From the NCBI GenBank assembly GCA_023415825.1, contig JAEZJF010000018.1, positions 300,833 through 364,832 of the forward strand: a stretch of DNA of 64,000 nt, written 5' to 3'. The notes beneath the pieces were generated by a model that ran no database searches, was not told where the DNA came from, and saw only the letters and a program-made list of their open reading frames with translations. The DNA comes from Bacillota bacterium. GTDB taxonomy: Bacteria > Bacillota > Clostridia > DSM-8532. Numbering within the stretch: position 1 is the first letter of the stretch; each line of letters begins with the position of its first letter. Shown piece after piece: positions 52,556 to 60,794 of the stretch. The translations under genes were made by a program, and so were the position numbers.

Positions 52556-52584
52556 AATATATCAAACTTCATAACGTGTTTCAA
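52556..52584 (-). promoter_or_regulatory. Promoter of dnaA
   Basis: On the minus strand TTGAAA (52579-52584) and TATATT (52556-52561) are separated by 17 bases. The start site would be near 52549, supporting the ATG at 52518. Confidence 0.6.
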
Positions 52585-52606
52585 CACATTCATTCTGTAC
52601 TTTTTC

Positions 52607-52636
52607 TTGACTTCATGAAGGTTTACGTTATATAAT
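52607..52636 (+). promoter_or_regulatory. Promoter of rpmH
   Basis: TTGACT (52607-52612) and TATAAT (52631-52636) are separated by 18 bases and point toward rpmH. It is divergent from the dnaA promoter. Confidence 0.65.
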
Positions 52637-52708
52637 ATGTGCTGGTGTCCTTATAGGAATAATTAATAAATTATCATAAGCATGAATTTGATCGGAGGTG
52701 CTTAAAAT

Positions 52709-52843
52709 ATGATTCGTACCTATCAACCAAAAAAGAGACAACGCAAAAAAGAGCATGGTTTCAGAAAGAGAATGAAAACCGCGAACGGAAGAAAAGTATT
52801 AAGAAGAAGAAGACTGAAGGGCAGAAAAACATTAACTGCATAA
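52709..52843 (+). CDS. rpmH: 50S ribosomal protein L34
   Basis: This 44-residue ribosomal protein is short and extremely basic, with the universal L34 pattern RTYQPKKRQRKKEHGFRKRM and GRKVLRRRRLKGRKTL. It starts at ATG 52709 after CGGAGGTG and ends at TAA 52843. It is the first gene of the rightward rpmH-rnpA-yidD-yidC-jag series and is divergent from dnaA, the usual bacterial arrangement. Confidence 0.97.
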   Translation: MIRTYQPKKRQRKKEHGFRKRMKTANGRKVLRRRRLKGRKTLTA

Positions 52844-52864
52844 AGACCAATTCATTGGTCTTTT
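52842..52864 (+). terminator. Terminator after rpmH
   Basis: AAAGACCAA (52842-52850) pairs with TTGGTCTTT (52855-52863) over a four-base loop and runs into T residues. It begins within the rpmH stop codon, so rpmH can be expressed at a higher level than rnpA. Confidence 0.8.
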
Positions 52865-52879
52865 CTTCTATTACGAAAG

Positions 52880-52940
52880 TAACAAGGTTCCCGGGTACCC
52901 GTTCGAAATCTTTGATTTCGTTAACGGGTGGGGTTCTTAT
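52880..52940 (-). repeat. Dispersed repeat family R, GAACCCC-type copy
   Basis: On the minus strand it reads ATAAGAACCCCACCCGTTAA, the stem CGAAATCAAAGATTTCG, then AACGGGTACCCGGGAACCTT. It matches 45967-46032 with compensating stem changes. It lies in the rpmH-rnpA spacer. Confidence 0.7.
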
Positions 52941-52992
52941 GTTTGGGACGAAGCATGTTATGCGTTGCCTCATGTATCGTTCCATATTTTCG

Positions 52993-53010
52993 GAACGAGG
53001 CTTGTGGTTC
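52993..53010 (-). repeat. Partial hairpin repeat H tail
   Basis: On the minus strand this reads ACCACAAGCCTCGTTCCG, the tail motif seen after the hairpins at 45125 and 60643. The stem itself is not clearly preserved. Confidence 0.4.
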
Positions 53011-53094
53011 ATACCCACAGGTATATGATGCTTAGTAAACTCATTTAGTAGTTAACTGAGCATCAAAAGTTAGCAGTTTTTGTAGAAAAAAAGG

Positions 53095-53445
53095 ATGAGT
53101 AAACTGCCTGTTTTGACAAAAAACAACGAATTTCAAAGGGTCTATAGTAAAGGAAGATACGCTGCTTCCGCCTTTCTGGTCATTTATGCTCTCCCAAACC
53201 GTTTTAATGAAACCCGCATTGGCATTACAACGAGTAAAAAAGTTGGTCATGCTGTCAAGAGAAACAGAATGAGAAGGTTGATTCGGGAGAACCTAAGAAT
53301 ACTCAGTGATCGGTTGATCAGGGGCATGGATTTAGTTATAGTTGCGAGAAAAGCAGAGGACATTGCTTCCTTAGAAACAATTGGGAAAGAATTGCGATAT
53401 CTTTTATACAAGCTGGAACTTATAGATAGGGAAAAGGAATGCTGA
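53095..53445 (+). CDS. rnpA: Ribonuclease P protein component
   Basis: RnpA binds the RNase P RNA and helps mature tRNA 5' ends. The 116-residue basic protein carries the family start LTKNNEFQRVYSKGR and the RNR motif GHAVKRNRMRRLIREN (about residues 51-66). The ATG at 53095 has only a weak AAAAAGG site. It overlaps yidD by seven bases. The spacer to rpmH is longer than usual and filled by repeats. Confidence 0.95.
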   Translation: MSKLPVLTKNNEFQRVYSKGRYAASAFLVIYALPNRFNETRIGITTSKKVGHAVKRNRMRRLIRENLRILSDRLIRGMDLVIVARKAEDIASLETIGKELRYLLYKLELIDREKEC

Positions 53446-53654
53446 AAAAATTTTTGATAATTATTATCAAATTTTATAGAAGGTTTATATCCCCTCTTAA
53501 AGGTGCACCAACCTGTAGATTTTATCCCACTTGTTCCCAATACGCCCTGGACGCAGTAACACGGTATGGTGCTATAAAAGGCAGTTATCTTGCTGTACGT
53601 CGATTATTAAAGTGTCATCCCTTTCATCCCGGGGGTTATGACCCAGTAAAGTAG
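53439..53654 (+). CDS. yidD: Membrane protein insertion efficiency factor YidD
   Basis: This 71-residue protein has the diagnostic pattern CRFYPTCSQYA (two of three conserved cysteines) and LLKCHPFHPGGYDPV. YidD is a small membrane-associated helper encoded between rnpA and yidC. It overlaps rnpA by seven bases and is followed by yidC after 19 bases. Confidence 0.95.
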   Translation: MLKKFLIIIIKFYRRFISPLKGAPTCRFYPTCSQYALDAVTRYGAIKGSYLAVRRLLKCHPFHPGGYDPVK

Positions 53655-53673
53655 GAGTCCGGAGGAAAATTAA

Positions 53674-54720
53674 ATGCAGGGAATACTAAGCGCAATTGGT
53701 ATGTTGTTTGGAAAGTTGATGTATTTTATCTATAATACGGTTGGCTTTCATAATTATGCGATCTCAATCATTCTTTTCACAATCGTCTACAAACTAATTC
53801 TCTTGCCATTGACCGTTAAGCAAATGAAATCATCTCAAAAAATGCAGGAGATTCAGCCGGAACTGGCTCGAATACAAGAGCGCTATAAAAATGATAAAGA
53901 AAAATTGAATGAAGAGACTATGAAATTTTATCAGGAAAAGGGCTATAATCCGACTGCAGGATGCTTGCCTCTCCTTATTCAGATGCCCATTATCATCGCG
54001 CTTTTCTATGTTATCAGAATGCCCATGTCTTACATGCTGGAAATCCCGGCAAAGGCAGTTGGCGAGATGGCTATTGTTTCTGTCCAAAACGGAGATATTT
54101 CCGATGCATCTATTGGTAAGGAAACATTTGATCAGATCAAGGATGATCCCATTAAAGTTTTCCAGGAATTTTCCAAAAAGGATTATTACTTTGAAATCAA
54201 GCTTATGGGTGTTATGGATAAAAAGCCTGAAATTGTAGATAGCAATCCATATCTTGCTGATAACAGTAAAACGGTATTAAAAAACTTCAATCTCAAAATG
54301 TTTAATATCTTTAATTTTGGAATTCAGCCAACTCTTGATTTTAAGGCTATAGCGGCCGAACCTGCCACATACATTCCCCCATTGATCTTATTACTTTTTG
54401 CGGTAGCCACCACTTATTTGTCATCCATGCTTTTAATGCCGCCAACACCGGCTCCTACCGGAAGGGACAAGAATGGTAAGGCTGCAAATGCGGGCTGTGC
54501 AGGAAAAAGCATGCTTTGGATCAGCCCTATCATGACACTTTGGATTGGTTTGACAACTCCCAGTGGCTTATCCTTCTACTGGACAATCAATAATATATTA
54601 TCTTTCGCCCAACAAAAATCCTTAAACACAATCTTTAAAAAGGATAACAAGGAGAGTCAGGAGAGCAAGGAGGAGAATAAAGTTGTTAAAGTCGATAGTA
54701 AAAGAAGCAAAAAGCATTGA
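53674..54720 (+). CDS. yidC: Membrane protein insertase YidC/OxaI (SpoIIIJ)
   Basis: YidC inserts and folds proteins in the cytoplasmic membrane. The 348-residue protein has the Gram-positive form: helices near residues 20-45, 95-115, 225-250 and 275-310, with the core LPLTVKQMKSSQKMQEIQPE and the cytoplasmic hairpin NPTAGCLPLLIQMPI. An outside loop of roughly 90 residues (about 125-215) between the second and third helices is longer than in Bacillus. The tail is basic. No lipobox is visible. CGGAGG precedes the ATG, and jag overlaps its 3' end. Confidence 0.95.
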   Translation: MQGILSAIGMLFGKLMYFIYNTVGFHNYAISIILFTIVYKLILLPLTVKQMKSSQKMQEIQPELARIQERYKNDKEKLNEETMKFYQEKGYNPTAGCLPLLIQMPIIIALFYVIRMPMSYMLEIPAKAVGEMAIVSVQNGDISDASIGKETFDQIKDDPIKVFQEFSKKDYYFEIKLMGVMDKKPEIVDSNPYLADNSKTVLKNFNLKMFNIFNFGIQPTLDFKAIAAEPATYIPPLILLLFAVATTYLSSMLLMPPTPAPTGRDKNGKAANAGCAGKSMLWISPIMTLWIGLTTPSGLSFYWTINNILSFAQQKSLNTIFKKDNKESQESKEENKVVKVDSKRSKKH

Positions 54721-55324
54721 TGAAGCTATCAGGCTTGCCTGCGACGAACTTGGAATTGACCGGGAAGATGCTGAAATTGAAATCATAAATGAAGGAAACA
54801 AAGGATTACTAGGTTTTATAGGAAACAAAAACGCAGTGGTCAAGGTCACAAAAAAAGCCGGTGTTGATACACTTGTGGTAAATTTCCTGAAACCTATCTT
54901 TGACAAGATGGAGATTGAGGCAAATATTGAAATTCAGCAGGAAGAAGGCCAAATGACTGTTCGCCTTACCGGTGACGATATCGGTATTGTCATTGGGCGA
55001 AGAGGTGAAACCCTCGATGCTCTGCAGTATCTCTTAAGTCTTGTCGTCAATCGGAATCATGAAGGTTACACCAGGGTCATTTTGGATGTAGCCGACTACA
55101 GGCAGAAAAGAGAGGAAACTCTGGTTCGCCTTGCTAATCGTGTGGCCGACAAGGTCATGCGATCACGGAGGAATTTAACGCTTGAGCCCATGAATCCCTA
55201 TGAACGAAGAATTATTCACTCAACTCTGCAGGACCATAAATATGTTGATACTCAAAGTATCGGAGAAGAACCAAACCGAAAGGTGGTTATCCGTTATAAG
55301 CAGAGTAATTTCAGGCAAGGATAA
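54683..55324 (+). CDS. jag: RNA-binding protein Jag (KhpB)
   Basis: Jag/KhpB is an RNA-binding protein linked to cell division and envelope control. The 213-residue protein has an N-terminal Jag domain (KEAKSIDEAIRLACDELG), a KH domain with GIVIGRRGETLDALQYLLSL (about residues 97-116) and a C-terminal R3H domain around MNPYERRIIHSTL (about 170). It starts at TTG 54683 with AAGGAGG about nine bases upstream, overlapping yidC by 38 bases, so its translation is probably coupled to yidC. Confidence 0.93.
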   Translation: MLKSIVKEAKSIDEAIRLACDELGIDREDAEIEIINEGNKGLLGFIGNKNAVVKVTKKAGVDTLVVNFLKPIFDKMEIEANIEIQQEEGQMTVRLTGDDIGIVIGRRGETLDALQYLLSLVVNRNHEGYTRVILDVADYRQKREETLVRLANRVADKVMRSRRNLTLEPMNPYERRIIHSTLQDHKYVDTQSIGEEPNRKVVIRYKQSNFRQG

Positions 55325-55333
55325 GTAAGAAGC

Positions 55334-55363
55334 GGACAACGGAAATTTCCGTTGTCCTTTTTT
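55334..55363 (+). terminator. Terminator after jag
   Basis: GGACAACGGAAA and TTTCCGTTGTCC (55334-55357) form a perfect 24-base inverted repeat followed by six T residues. It ends the rpmH-to-jag unit, so mnmE may need its own promoter. Confidence 0.9.
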
Positions 55364-55396
55364 GTAGTAAGGGTCGATTTAAATAGAGGTATATCT

Positions 55397-56773
55397 ATGA
55401 TCAATGATACCATTGCTGGTATTTCAACTGCTGTAGGGAATTCTGGCGTATCGATTATTCGGTTAAGCGGGCCATTAGCATTTAAAATAACGGATAGCCT
55501 TTTTAAAGGAAAGGAAACGGTTCAAGAACAAAAAACACATACCATTCAGTATGGTAAAATCCTGTCCCCGGATAATGGTGAAATTCTGGATGAAGTTTTG
55601 CTTACTAAAATGGTTGCACCAAGGACCTACACCCGTGAAGATGTGGTGGAGATAAACTGTCATGGTGGCTTTACCATAACCGGCACCATACTTGGACTTC
55701 TTTATATGAAAGGCGCCAGGCCGGCAGAGCCTGGTGAATTCACCAAACGCGCTTTTTTAAATGGCAGGATAGATCTTACTCAAGCTGAGGCTGTTATGGA
55801 TATCATTCAGGCGCGGACTGAAAGAGGATCGAGAGCAGCGGTAAGACAGCTTGAAGGCTCACTCTCCCATAGGTTGAATGAAATCAGGGAGAGACTTATT
55901 GTGCTTCTTTCTCAAATAGAGGTCAACCTGGATTATCCGGAATACGATGCCGAAGAAATCACTATGGAAAGAGCCGAAGATGAGTCCCGTAAGATAATAA
56001 ATGATCTGGATAAGCTCATTTCCAGTTTTCATTTCGGGAAGATACTTCGAGAGGGTATGGAGGTAGTTATTACCGGACGGCCCAATGTGGGTAAATCGGC
56101 ACTGATGAACCGTCTCGTCCGTAAAAACAGATCCATTGTGACTGATATTCCGGGAACAACCCGGGATATTATTGAAGAATACATCAATATTAAAGGAGTT
56201 CCTGTCAAGCTTGTGGATACGGCAGGTGTAAGGGAAACAGAAGACCAGGTGGAGCAATTGGGTGTGGAAAGAAGCCTTAAAGCCTTAGAAGGTGCCGATT
56301 ATGTGATCGTTCTTGTTGATGCTTCCCAACCTTTCCATGAAGAAGATAAAAAAGTGCTTGATCAGGTGGCCAAAGAGAATAAACCCTTAATTCTGGCCTT
56401 AAACAAGCTTGATTTGCTGGATGATGAAGCTATAAAAAACTTGAAGAAGGTATATCCTGATGCCCTGCTCCTTTCCGTATTAGAGGATAGGGGTATTGAG
56501 GCTTTGGAGGAGCAAATTTTCAAATTTGCGACAGAAAACGGTCAGAATATGGATAATCAAGTCCTGGTTACAAACACCCGCCATGAGCATCAGCTTAAAA
56601 AGGCCAAAGAATTACTTGAGTCAGCTATTTCAGCCATTCATAGCGGACTGACTTTGGATATGGTTGCTATGGATTTAAAGTCTGCTCTTGAGGAACTGGG
56701 TAAAATAACAGGACATCATGCTGACGAAGATGTAGTGAATGCCATATTCTCAAGATTTTGCCTTGGAAAGTAG
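55397..56773 (+). CDS. mnmE: tRNA modification GTPase MnmE
   Basis: MnmE, with MnmG, modifies the wobble uridine of several tRNAs. The 458-residue protein has the N-terminal folate-binding domain, a G domain with GRPNVGKSALMNRL (about residues 223-236), DTAGVRETEDQVEQLGVERS and NKLDL, and the conserved C-terminal FCLGK. The start is ATG 55397 with AGAGGT upstream; the longer frame begins inside the jag terminator and is rejected. Confidence 0.96.
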   Translation: MINDTIAGISTAVGNSGVSIIRLSGPLAFKITDSLFKGKETVQEQKTHTIQYGKILSPDNGEILDEVLLTKMVAPRTYTREDVVEINCHGGFTITGTILGLLYMKGARPAEPGEFTKRAFLNGRIDLTQAEAVMDIIQARTERGSRAAVRQLEGSLSHRLNEIRERLIVLLSQIEVNLDYPEYDAEEITMERAEDESRKIINDLDKLISSFHFGKILREGMEVVITGRPNVGKSALMNRLVRKNRSIVTDIPGTTRDIIEEYINIKGVPVKLVDTAGVRETEDQVEQLGVERSLKALEGADYVIVLVDASQPFHEEDKKVLDQVAKENKPLILALNKLDLLDDEAIKNLKKVYPDALLLSVLEDRGIEALEEQIFKFATENGQNMDNQVLVTNTRHEHQLKKAKELLESAISAIHSGLTLDMVAMDLKSALEELGKITGHHADEDVVNAIFSRFCLGK

Positions 56774-56821
56774 TCCTCCTAAACATTGCATGTGAGTAAA
56801 CATTAAAAAGGTGATAAAAAC

Positions 56822-58702
56822 ATGAACGAATTTATTGGTGGGGAGTATGACATTATTGTTGTGGGGGCGGGCCATGCAGGCTGCGAGGCAGCACTTGCTT
56901 CAGCACGTTTGGGCATCAAAACAGCAATTTTCAGCCTCAATTTAGATAGCATCGCCAATATGCCCTGCAATCCCAATATCGGGGGGACAGCAAAGGGGCA
57001 ATTAGTACGGGAAGTTGATGCCCTGGGCGGGCAGATGGGACTGTCTGCCGATGAAACCTTCATTCAATCCAAGATTCTCAATCGGGCCAAAGGCCCTGCA
57101 GTATATTCCCTGAGGGCACAGATTGACAGAAAGGCTTATCATACCCATATGAAAGGGGTTTTGGAGAACCAGGAAAATTTGGATATCAAACAGGCCGAAG
57201 TCATAGAAATTCTCTGGGATAAAAAAAAGATAACGGGAATACGGGTTCATACTGATACTGTTTATTTATGCAGTGCCATTATCCTCACAACCGGAACCTA
57301 CCTCAAAGGACGTATTATTATAGGAAAAACCAGCTTCAGCGGAGGCCCCGATGGTCTATTTCCGGCTAATCGTCTTTCTGATAGCCTTAAAGCTCTAGAT
57401 ATTGAATTACTGCGTTTTAAAACAGGAACACCGGCCCGTATAAACCGCCGAAGTGTGGATTTTTCAAAGCTTGTTGAAGAAAAAGGTGACGAGGAAATTA
57501 CACCATTCTCCTTTATGACCGGAGAAATTCAAAAAGAGCAAACCTCTTGTTATCTTGTCCACACCACTTCGGAGACTCACCGTATTATCCGTGAAAACCT
57601 TCACAGATCCCCTCTTTACGGCGGGGATATTATGGGGGTAGGACCGCGTTACTGTCCTTCTATTGAAGACAAGATCGTACGTTTTTCAGACAAAGAGAGC
57701 CATCAGGTTTTTGTTGAACCCATGGGGCTTAATACCCAGGAAATGTACATTCAGGGGATGTCCACAAGCATGCCTGAGGATGTTCAAATAAAGATGGTTC
57801 AATCGCTGCCGGGCCTTGAGAAGGCATCCATTATGCGCCCTGCATATGCCATTGAATATGATTGCATTAATCCTACCCAACTTAAGCTATCATTGGAGTT
57901 TAAACATATCGATGGATTGTTTGCAGCCGGGCAAATCAATGGGAGCTCCGGTTATGAAGAGGCTGCGGCTCAAGGATTGATGGCCGGAATTAATGCAGCT
58001 ATGAAGCTAAAAAACCGGGAACCCCTTATTCTAGATCGATCTCAGGCCTATATCGGAGTTTTGATCGATGATCTAGTGACCAAAGGCACAAACGAGCCTT
58101 ATCGCATGATGACATCACGGGCAGAATACAGGCTTTGGTTAAGGCAGGACAATGCGGATATCCGCCTGACTGAATTGGGCCGTAAGGTTGGCCTGGTCAC
58201 CGATGAGCGCTATAATCGGTTTGTAGAAAAAAAACAACAGATAGATCAGGAACTCAAGCGCCTCAAGGAAACCATTCTTTCCCCTAACGAGGGAACAAAC
58301 AGTTTTTTATCGAGGCATAAAAGCTCTAAAATTGTTTCGGGTATCAGGCTCTATGATCTTTTGAGGCGTCCTGAAATAGAGTATGCTTTTCTTAAAGAAA
58401 TAGGGCAGGCTCCTGGGCTGAGAAAAGAGATTGTGGAGCAGGTGTCCATCAGTATCAAGTACGAGGGCTATTTAGAGCGGCAGATGGCTCAAATTCAACA
58501 ATTCAAACGTTTTGAAGAAAGACATCTTCCCCAGGATATTGACTATACCAAAATTCACGGGTTGAGCCTTGAAGCAAGGCAAAAGCTCCAGACAAACAGA
58601 CCTCAATCTCTGGGACAGGCATCAAGAATATCCGGAGTTTCTCCCGCTGATATTTCGGTGCTTCTGGTCTATTTGGAATCACTTAAAAGAAAAGGCTCTT
58701 AA
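56822..58702 (+). CDS. mnmG: tRNA uridine-5-carboxymethylaminomethyl modification enzyme MnmG
   Basis: MnmG is the FAD enzyme that partners MnmE. The 626-residue protein has the dinucleotide-binding motif VVGAGHAGCEAALASARLG near residue 14, NPNIGGTAKGQLVREVDALGG, and the C-terminal helical domain with ARQKL and RISGVSPADISVLLVYL. AAGGTG precedes the ATG. It lies 48 bases after mnmE and 20 before rsmG, the standard order. Confidence 0.97.
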   Translation: MNEFIGGEYDIIVVGAGHAGCEAALASARLGIKTAIFSLNLDSIANMPCNPNIGGTAKGQLVREVDALGGQMGLSADETFIQSKILNRAKGPAVYSLRAQIDRKAYHTHMKGVLENQENLDIKQAEVIEILWDKKKITGIRVHTDTVYLCSAIILTTGTYLKGRIIIGKTSFSGGPDGLFPANRLSDSLKALDIELLRFKTGTPARINRRSVDFSKLVEEKGDEEITPFSFMTGEIQKEQTSCYLVHTTSETHRIIRENLHRSPLYGGDIMGVGPRYCPSIEDKIVRFSDKESHQVFVEPMGLNTQEMYIQGMSTSMPEDVQIKMVQSLPGLEKASIMRPAYAIEYDCINPTQLKLSLEFKHIDGLFAAGQINGSSGYEEAAAQGLMAGINAAMKLKNREPLILDRSQAYIGVLIDDLVTKGTNEPYRMMTSRAEYRLWLRQDNADIRLTELGRKVGLVTDERYNRFVEKKQQIDQELKRLKETILSPNEGTNSFLSRHKSSKIVSGIRLYDLLRRPEIEYAFLKEIGQAPGLRKEIVEQVSISIKYEGYLERQMAQIQQFKRFEERHLPQDIDYTKIHGLSLEARQKLQTNRPQSLGQASRISGVSPADISVLLVYLESLKRKGS

Positions 58703-58722
58703 AGAGGAATGGAAGGTAAACC

Positions 58723-59448
58723 ATGTTAAGTGAGCATTATACAACACTACTCAGACAAGGTTCGGATCAATTAGGATTTGGTTTGTCACAGGAACAGGCA
58801 ACCAGGTTTTCTCTTTATGCCAAGCTTCTTGTTGAATGGAATGAGAAAATAAATCTGACGGCCATTTCAGATGAAGAGGGCATAGTTATCAAGCACTTTT
58901 TGGATTCCCTTTCCCTCTTGCCCATAATTCCGGAAGCATGTAAAACCATCATTGACGTTGGAACAGGAGCAGGCTTTCCGGGTATCCCTTTAAAAATTGC
59001 TAGGGAGAACCTTCAAATAACCCTATTGGATTCACTGGAGAAAAGAGTAAAGTTCTTGAGTGAGGTTTATAATGCCTTAGAGCTCAAAGGAATCTCTGCG
59101 GTCCATGGAAGAGCCGAAGATTTTGGAGTCGACAAACAATACCGGGAACGCTTTGATATGGCAGTAGCCCGCGCGGTGGCCGCGTTACCTGTCCTTCTCG
59201 AATACTGTCTGCCCTTTGTTAAGGTGGGCGGTCTTTTTATGGCCATGAAAGGCCCAGATGTTAAAGAGGAGCTCAAAGAATCTCAAAAAGCCATAGACGT
59301 TCTTGGAGGAGAGCTCTTGGAGATAAAAAGCTTTAATCTTCCCTTTAGTGATTATGAACGATGTGTGGTGATGATAAGAAAATGTCGACATACACCGTCA
59401 ACTTATCCCAGAAAGAGCGGCAAGCCGACAAAACTTCCGATTAAATAA
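58723..59448 (+). CDS. rsmG: 16S rRNA 7-methylguanosine methyltransferase RsmG
   Basis: RsmG methylates G527 of 16S rRNA. The 241-residue protein has the SAM-binding motif IDVGTGAGFPGIPLKIA (about residues 73-89), KHFLDSL (about 57), and VARAVAALPVLLEYCLPF (about 148). The basic tail (PRKSGKPTKLPIK) is typical. GGAAGG lies upstream of the ATG. Confidence 0.96.
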   Translation: MLSEHYTTLLRQGSDQLGFGLSQEQATRFSLYAKLLVEWNEKINLTAISDEEGIVIKHFLDSLSLLPIIPEACKTIIDVGTGAGFPGIPLKIARENLQITLLDSLEKRVKFLSEVYNALELKGISAVHGRAEDFGVDKQYRERFDMAVARAVAALPVLLEYCLPFVKVGGLFMAMKGPDVKEELKESQKAIDVLGGELLEIKSFNLPFSDYERCVVMIRKCRHTPSTYPRKSGKPTKLPIK

Positions 59449-59587
59449 CGTCAAAATGCGCTTATTATAAGGCTTTGTGCGATATAAAAACGGTCTAAAA
59501 AAAAGGATTGAGGAAAATATGGGCGAATTCTTTTATCCATAGAAAAATGTGCTGATACACAAAAGAGGATGAAAGGAAAGGTGCCGT

Positions 59588-60460
59588 ATGATAGCTACAA
59601 AATTCAGATTTCCCGGGTTAGAGAAAAAAAATGAGAATCGATGTGCGGAAGATAAGAAAATAACAATGATTCCGATTGATTTGATAAGACCCAATCCCTA
59701 TCAACCCAGACGTAAATTTGATCAAGCTTCCTTGGATGAACTCTGCCAATCCATTCAACAATATGGCGTAATCCAGCCCATTAATGTCAGAAAAATAACA
59801 AATACTCATTATGAGCTTGTTGCAGGAGAAAGACGGTTAAGAGCCACAGCTATGGCCGGACATAAAGAGATTCCCGCTATAGTAGTCGATATCGGAGAAG
59901 ATGATTCCGCTATAATGGCTCTTATAGAAAATCTCCAACGAGAAGACCTTGGTTATATGGAGGAAGCTGAGGGCTATCGCAATCTTATTAAGGAGCATGG
60001 CCTCACTCAAGAGGAACTGGCACAGAAAATTGGTAAAAGCCAGTCTACCATAGCCAACAAGATCAGACTTTTAAGGCTGTCCCCCATGGTGAAAAAGATG
60101 CTGGCTGATAACGGACTTACCGAAAGACATGCCCGTGCCCTATTAAAAATTGAAGATGAACAGATTCAGCTCAAGGTCTTACAGAAGGTATGCGACAGAG
60201 GCCTCAATGTTAGAAAGACTGAGGAACTTGTGCAAAGGGCTTTGGATAAATACTGCAATACCGTACGTTCTGATGAATATAAGGGACGTGTCACCAAATC
60301 TATTAAAGATATCCGTATTTTTGTAAATACCATTCGCCAGGCCATTGACACCATGAAAAAGTCCGGGGTCAATGCTCGGGCAGCCCAAATCGACCGCGGC
60401 GAATATTTGGAATTTATTGTTCGTATTCCTAAGCGAGAAGATCTGCAAAAGGCTCAATGA
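59588..60460 (+). CDS. noc: Nucleoid occlusion protein Noc (ParB family)
   Basis: Noc is a ParB-like CTP switch that binds DNA and membrane to keep division away from the nucleoid. The 290-residue protein starts with a short amphipathic N-terminus (MIATKFRFPGLEKK), which fits the membrane-targeting helix of Noc. It has the ParB core GERRLRATAMAG and ENLQREDLGYMEEAEGYRNL, and a helix-turn-helix with GKSQSTIANKIRLLRL, the Noc rather than ParB form. It follows rsmG, as in Bacillus, but parA does not follow it here. AAAGG/AGGTG precedes the ATG. Confidence 0.9.
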   Translation: MIATKFRFPGLEKKNENRCAEDKKITMIPIDLIRPNPYQPRRKFDQASLDELCQSIQQYGVIQPINVRKITNTHYELVAGERRLRATAMAGHKEIPAIVVDIGEDDSAIMALIENLQREDLGYMEEAEGYRNLIKEHGLTQEELAQKIGKSQSTIANKIRLLRLSPMVKKMLADNGLTERHARALLKIEDEQIQLKVLQKVCDRGLNVRKTEELVQRALDKYCNTVRSDEYKGRVTKSIKDIRIFVNTIRQAIDTMKKSGVNARAAQIDRGEYLEFIVRIPKREDLQKAQ

Positions 60461-60461
60461 A

Positions 60462-60497
60462 GGAATATTCCTTTGGAATATTCCACAAGGCTAGACC
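60462..60497 (+). repeat. Hairpin repeat H variant after noc
   Basis: GGAATATTCC, TTT, GGAATATTCC forms a perfect hairpin, followed by ACAAGGCTAGACCC, which resembles the tail of the other H copies and the piece ACAAGCCTAGACCC in the long R copy at 3771-3951 (minus strand). Confidence 0.55.
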
Positions 60498-60543
60498 CTT
60501 GAACGATGGGGCCTTTTGGATCACATATGCGATCTCCATCTTT

Positions 60544-60573
60544 GGCCTGCCCATAAGGGGCAGGCCCTTTTTT
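60544..60573 (+). terminator. Terminator of noc
   Basis: GGCCTGCCC (60544-60552) pairs with GGGCAGGCC (60558-60566) over five bases and is followed by CTTTTTT. Confidence 0.88.
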
Positions 60574-60642
60574 AATGTGAGCTTGCGAATATGAAATGAA
60601 GGGTGTTTTTTATGTTGTCAGCACCCCTCTCTTCCCTCTTAC

Positions 60643-60684
60643 CAGAGGTATGTTCCAAAGGGAATATACCACAAGCCTCGACCC
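60643..60684 (+). repeat. Hairpin repeat H copy at the noc-gyrA junction
   Basis: GAGGTATGTTCC pairs with GGAATATACC and is followed by ACAAGCCTCGACCCGTT. Stem, loop and tail match the copy at 45125-45163; the ending ACCCGTT also matches the start of family R. Confidence 0.65.
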
Positions 60685-60700
60685 GTTATCCCAAATTAAG

Positions 60701-60729
60701 TGGACAGCAGCGGAAATGTTTATTAAAAT
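60701..60729 (+). promoter_or_regulatory. Promoter of gyrA
   Basis: TGGACA (60701-60706) and TAAAAT (60724-60729) are separated by 17 bases. The leader to the gyrA start codon would be about 60 bases. An independent promoter is needed, because gyrA is not downstream of gyrB here. Confidence 0.5.
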
Positions 60730-60794
60730 AGAAGAGGTATCCATTTAAATGTGGGTACAATATTAATGTATGGTAGTGAAAGGAAGCATTTTAA

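Larger units (their letters stand above)
60461..60794. other. Spacer between noc and gyrA
   Basis: These 334 bases hold no gene. They contain the palindrome GGAATATTCC-TTT-GGAATATTCC (60462-60484), an ACAAGGCTAGACCC tail, the noc terminator, a GGGTG/CACCC stem (about 60600-60627), a family H hairpin (60643-60684) and a promoter for gyrA. This is the right-hand junction of the inferred origin-block inversion. Confidence 0.7.

Noticed and set aside
52594..52708. Origin between dnaA and rpmH
   Set aside because: No DnaA boxes were found; the spacer is accounted for by divergent promoters. The dnaA-dnaN spacer is the better candidate.
59604..59623. Noc-binding-site-like ATTTCCCGGG at the start of noc
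   Set aside because: Only the left part of the ATTTCCCGGGAAAT palindrome is present (11 of 14 bases match), and the stretch is explained by the codons for RFPG in the Noc N-terminus.
3771..60700. CRISPR array or insertion sequences explaining the repeats
   Set aside because: The copies are dispersed, in both orientations, without regular spacers, Cas genes, transposase genes or target duplications that I could see.
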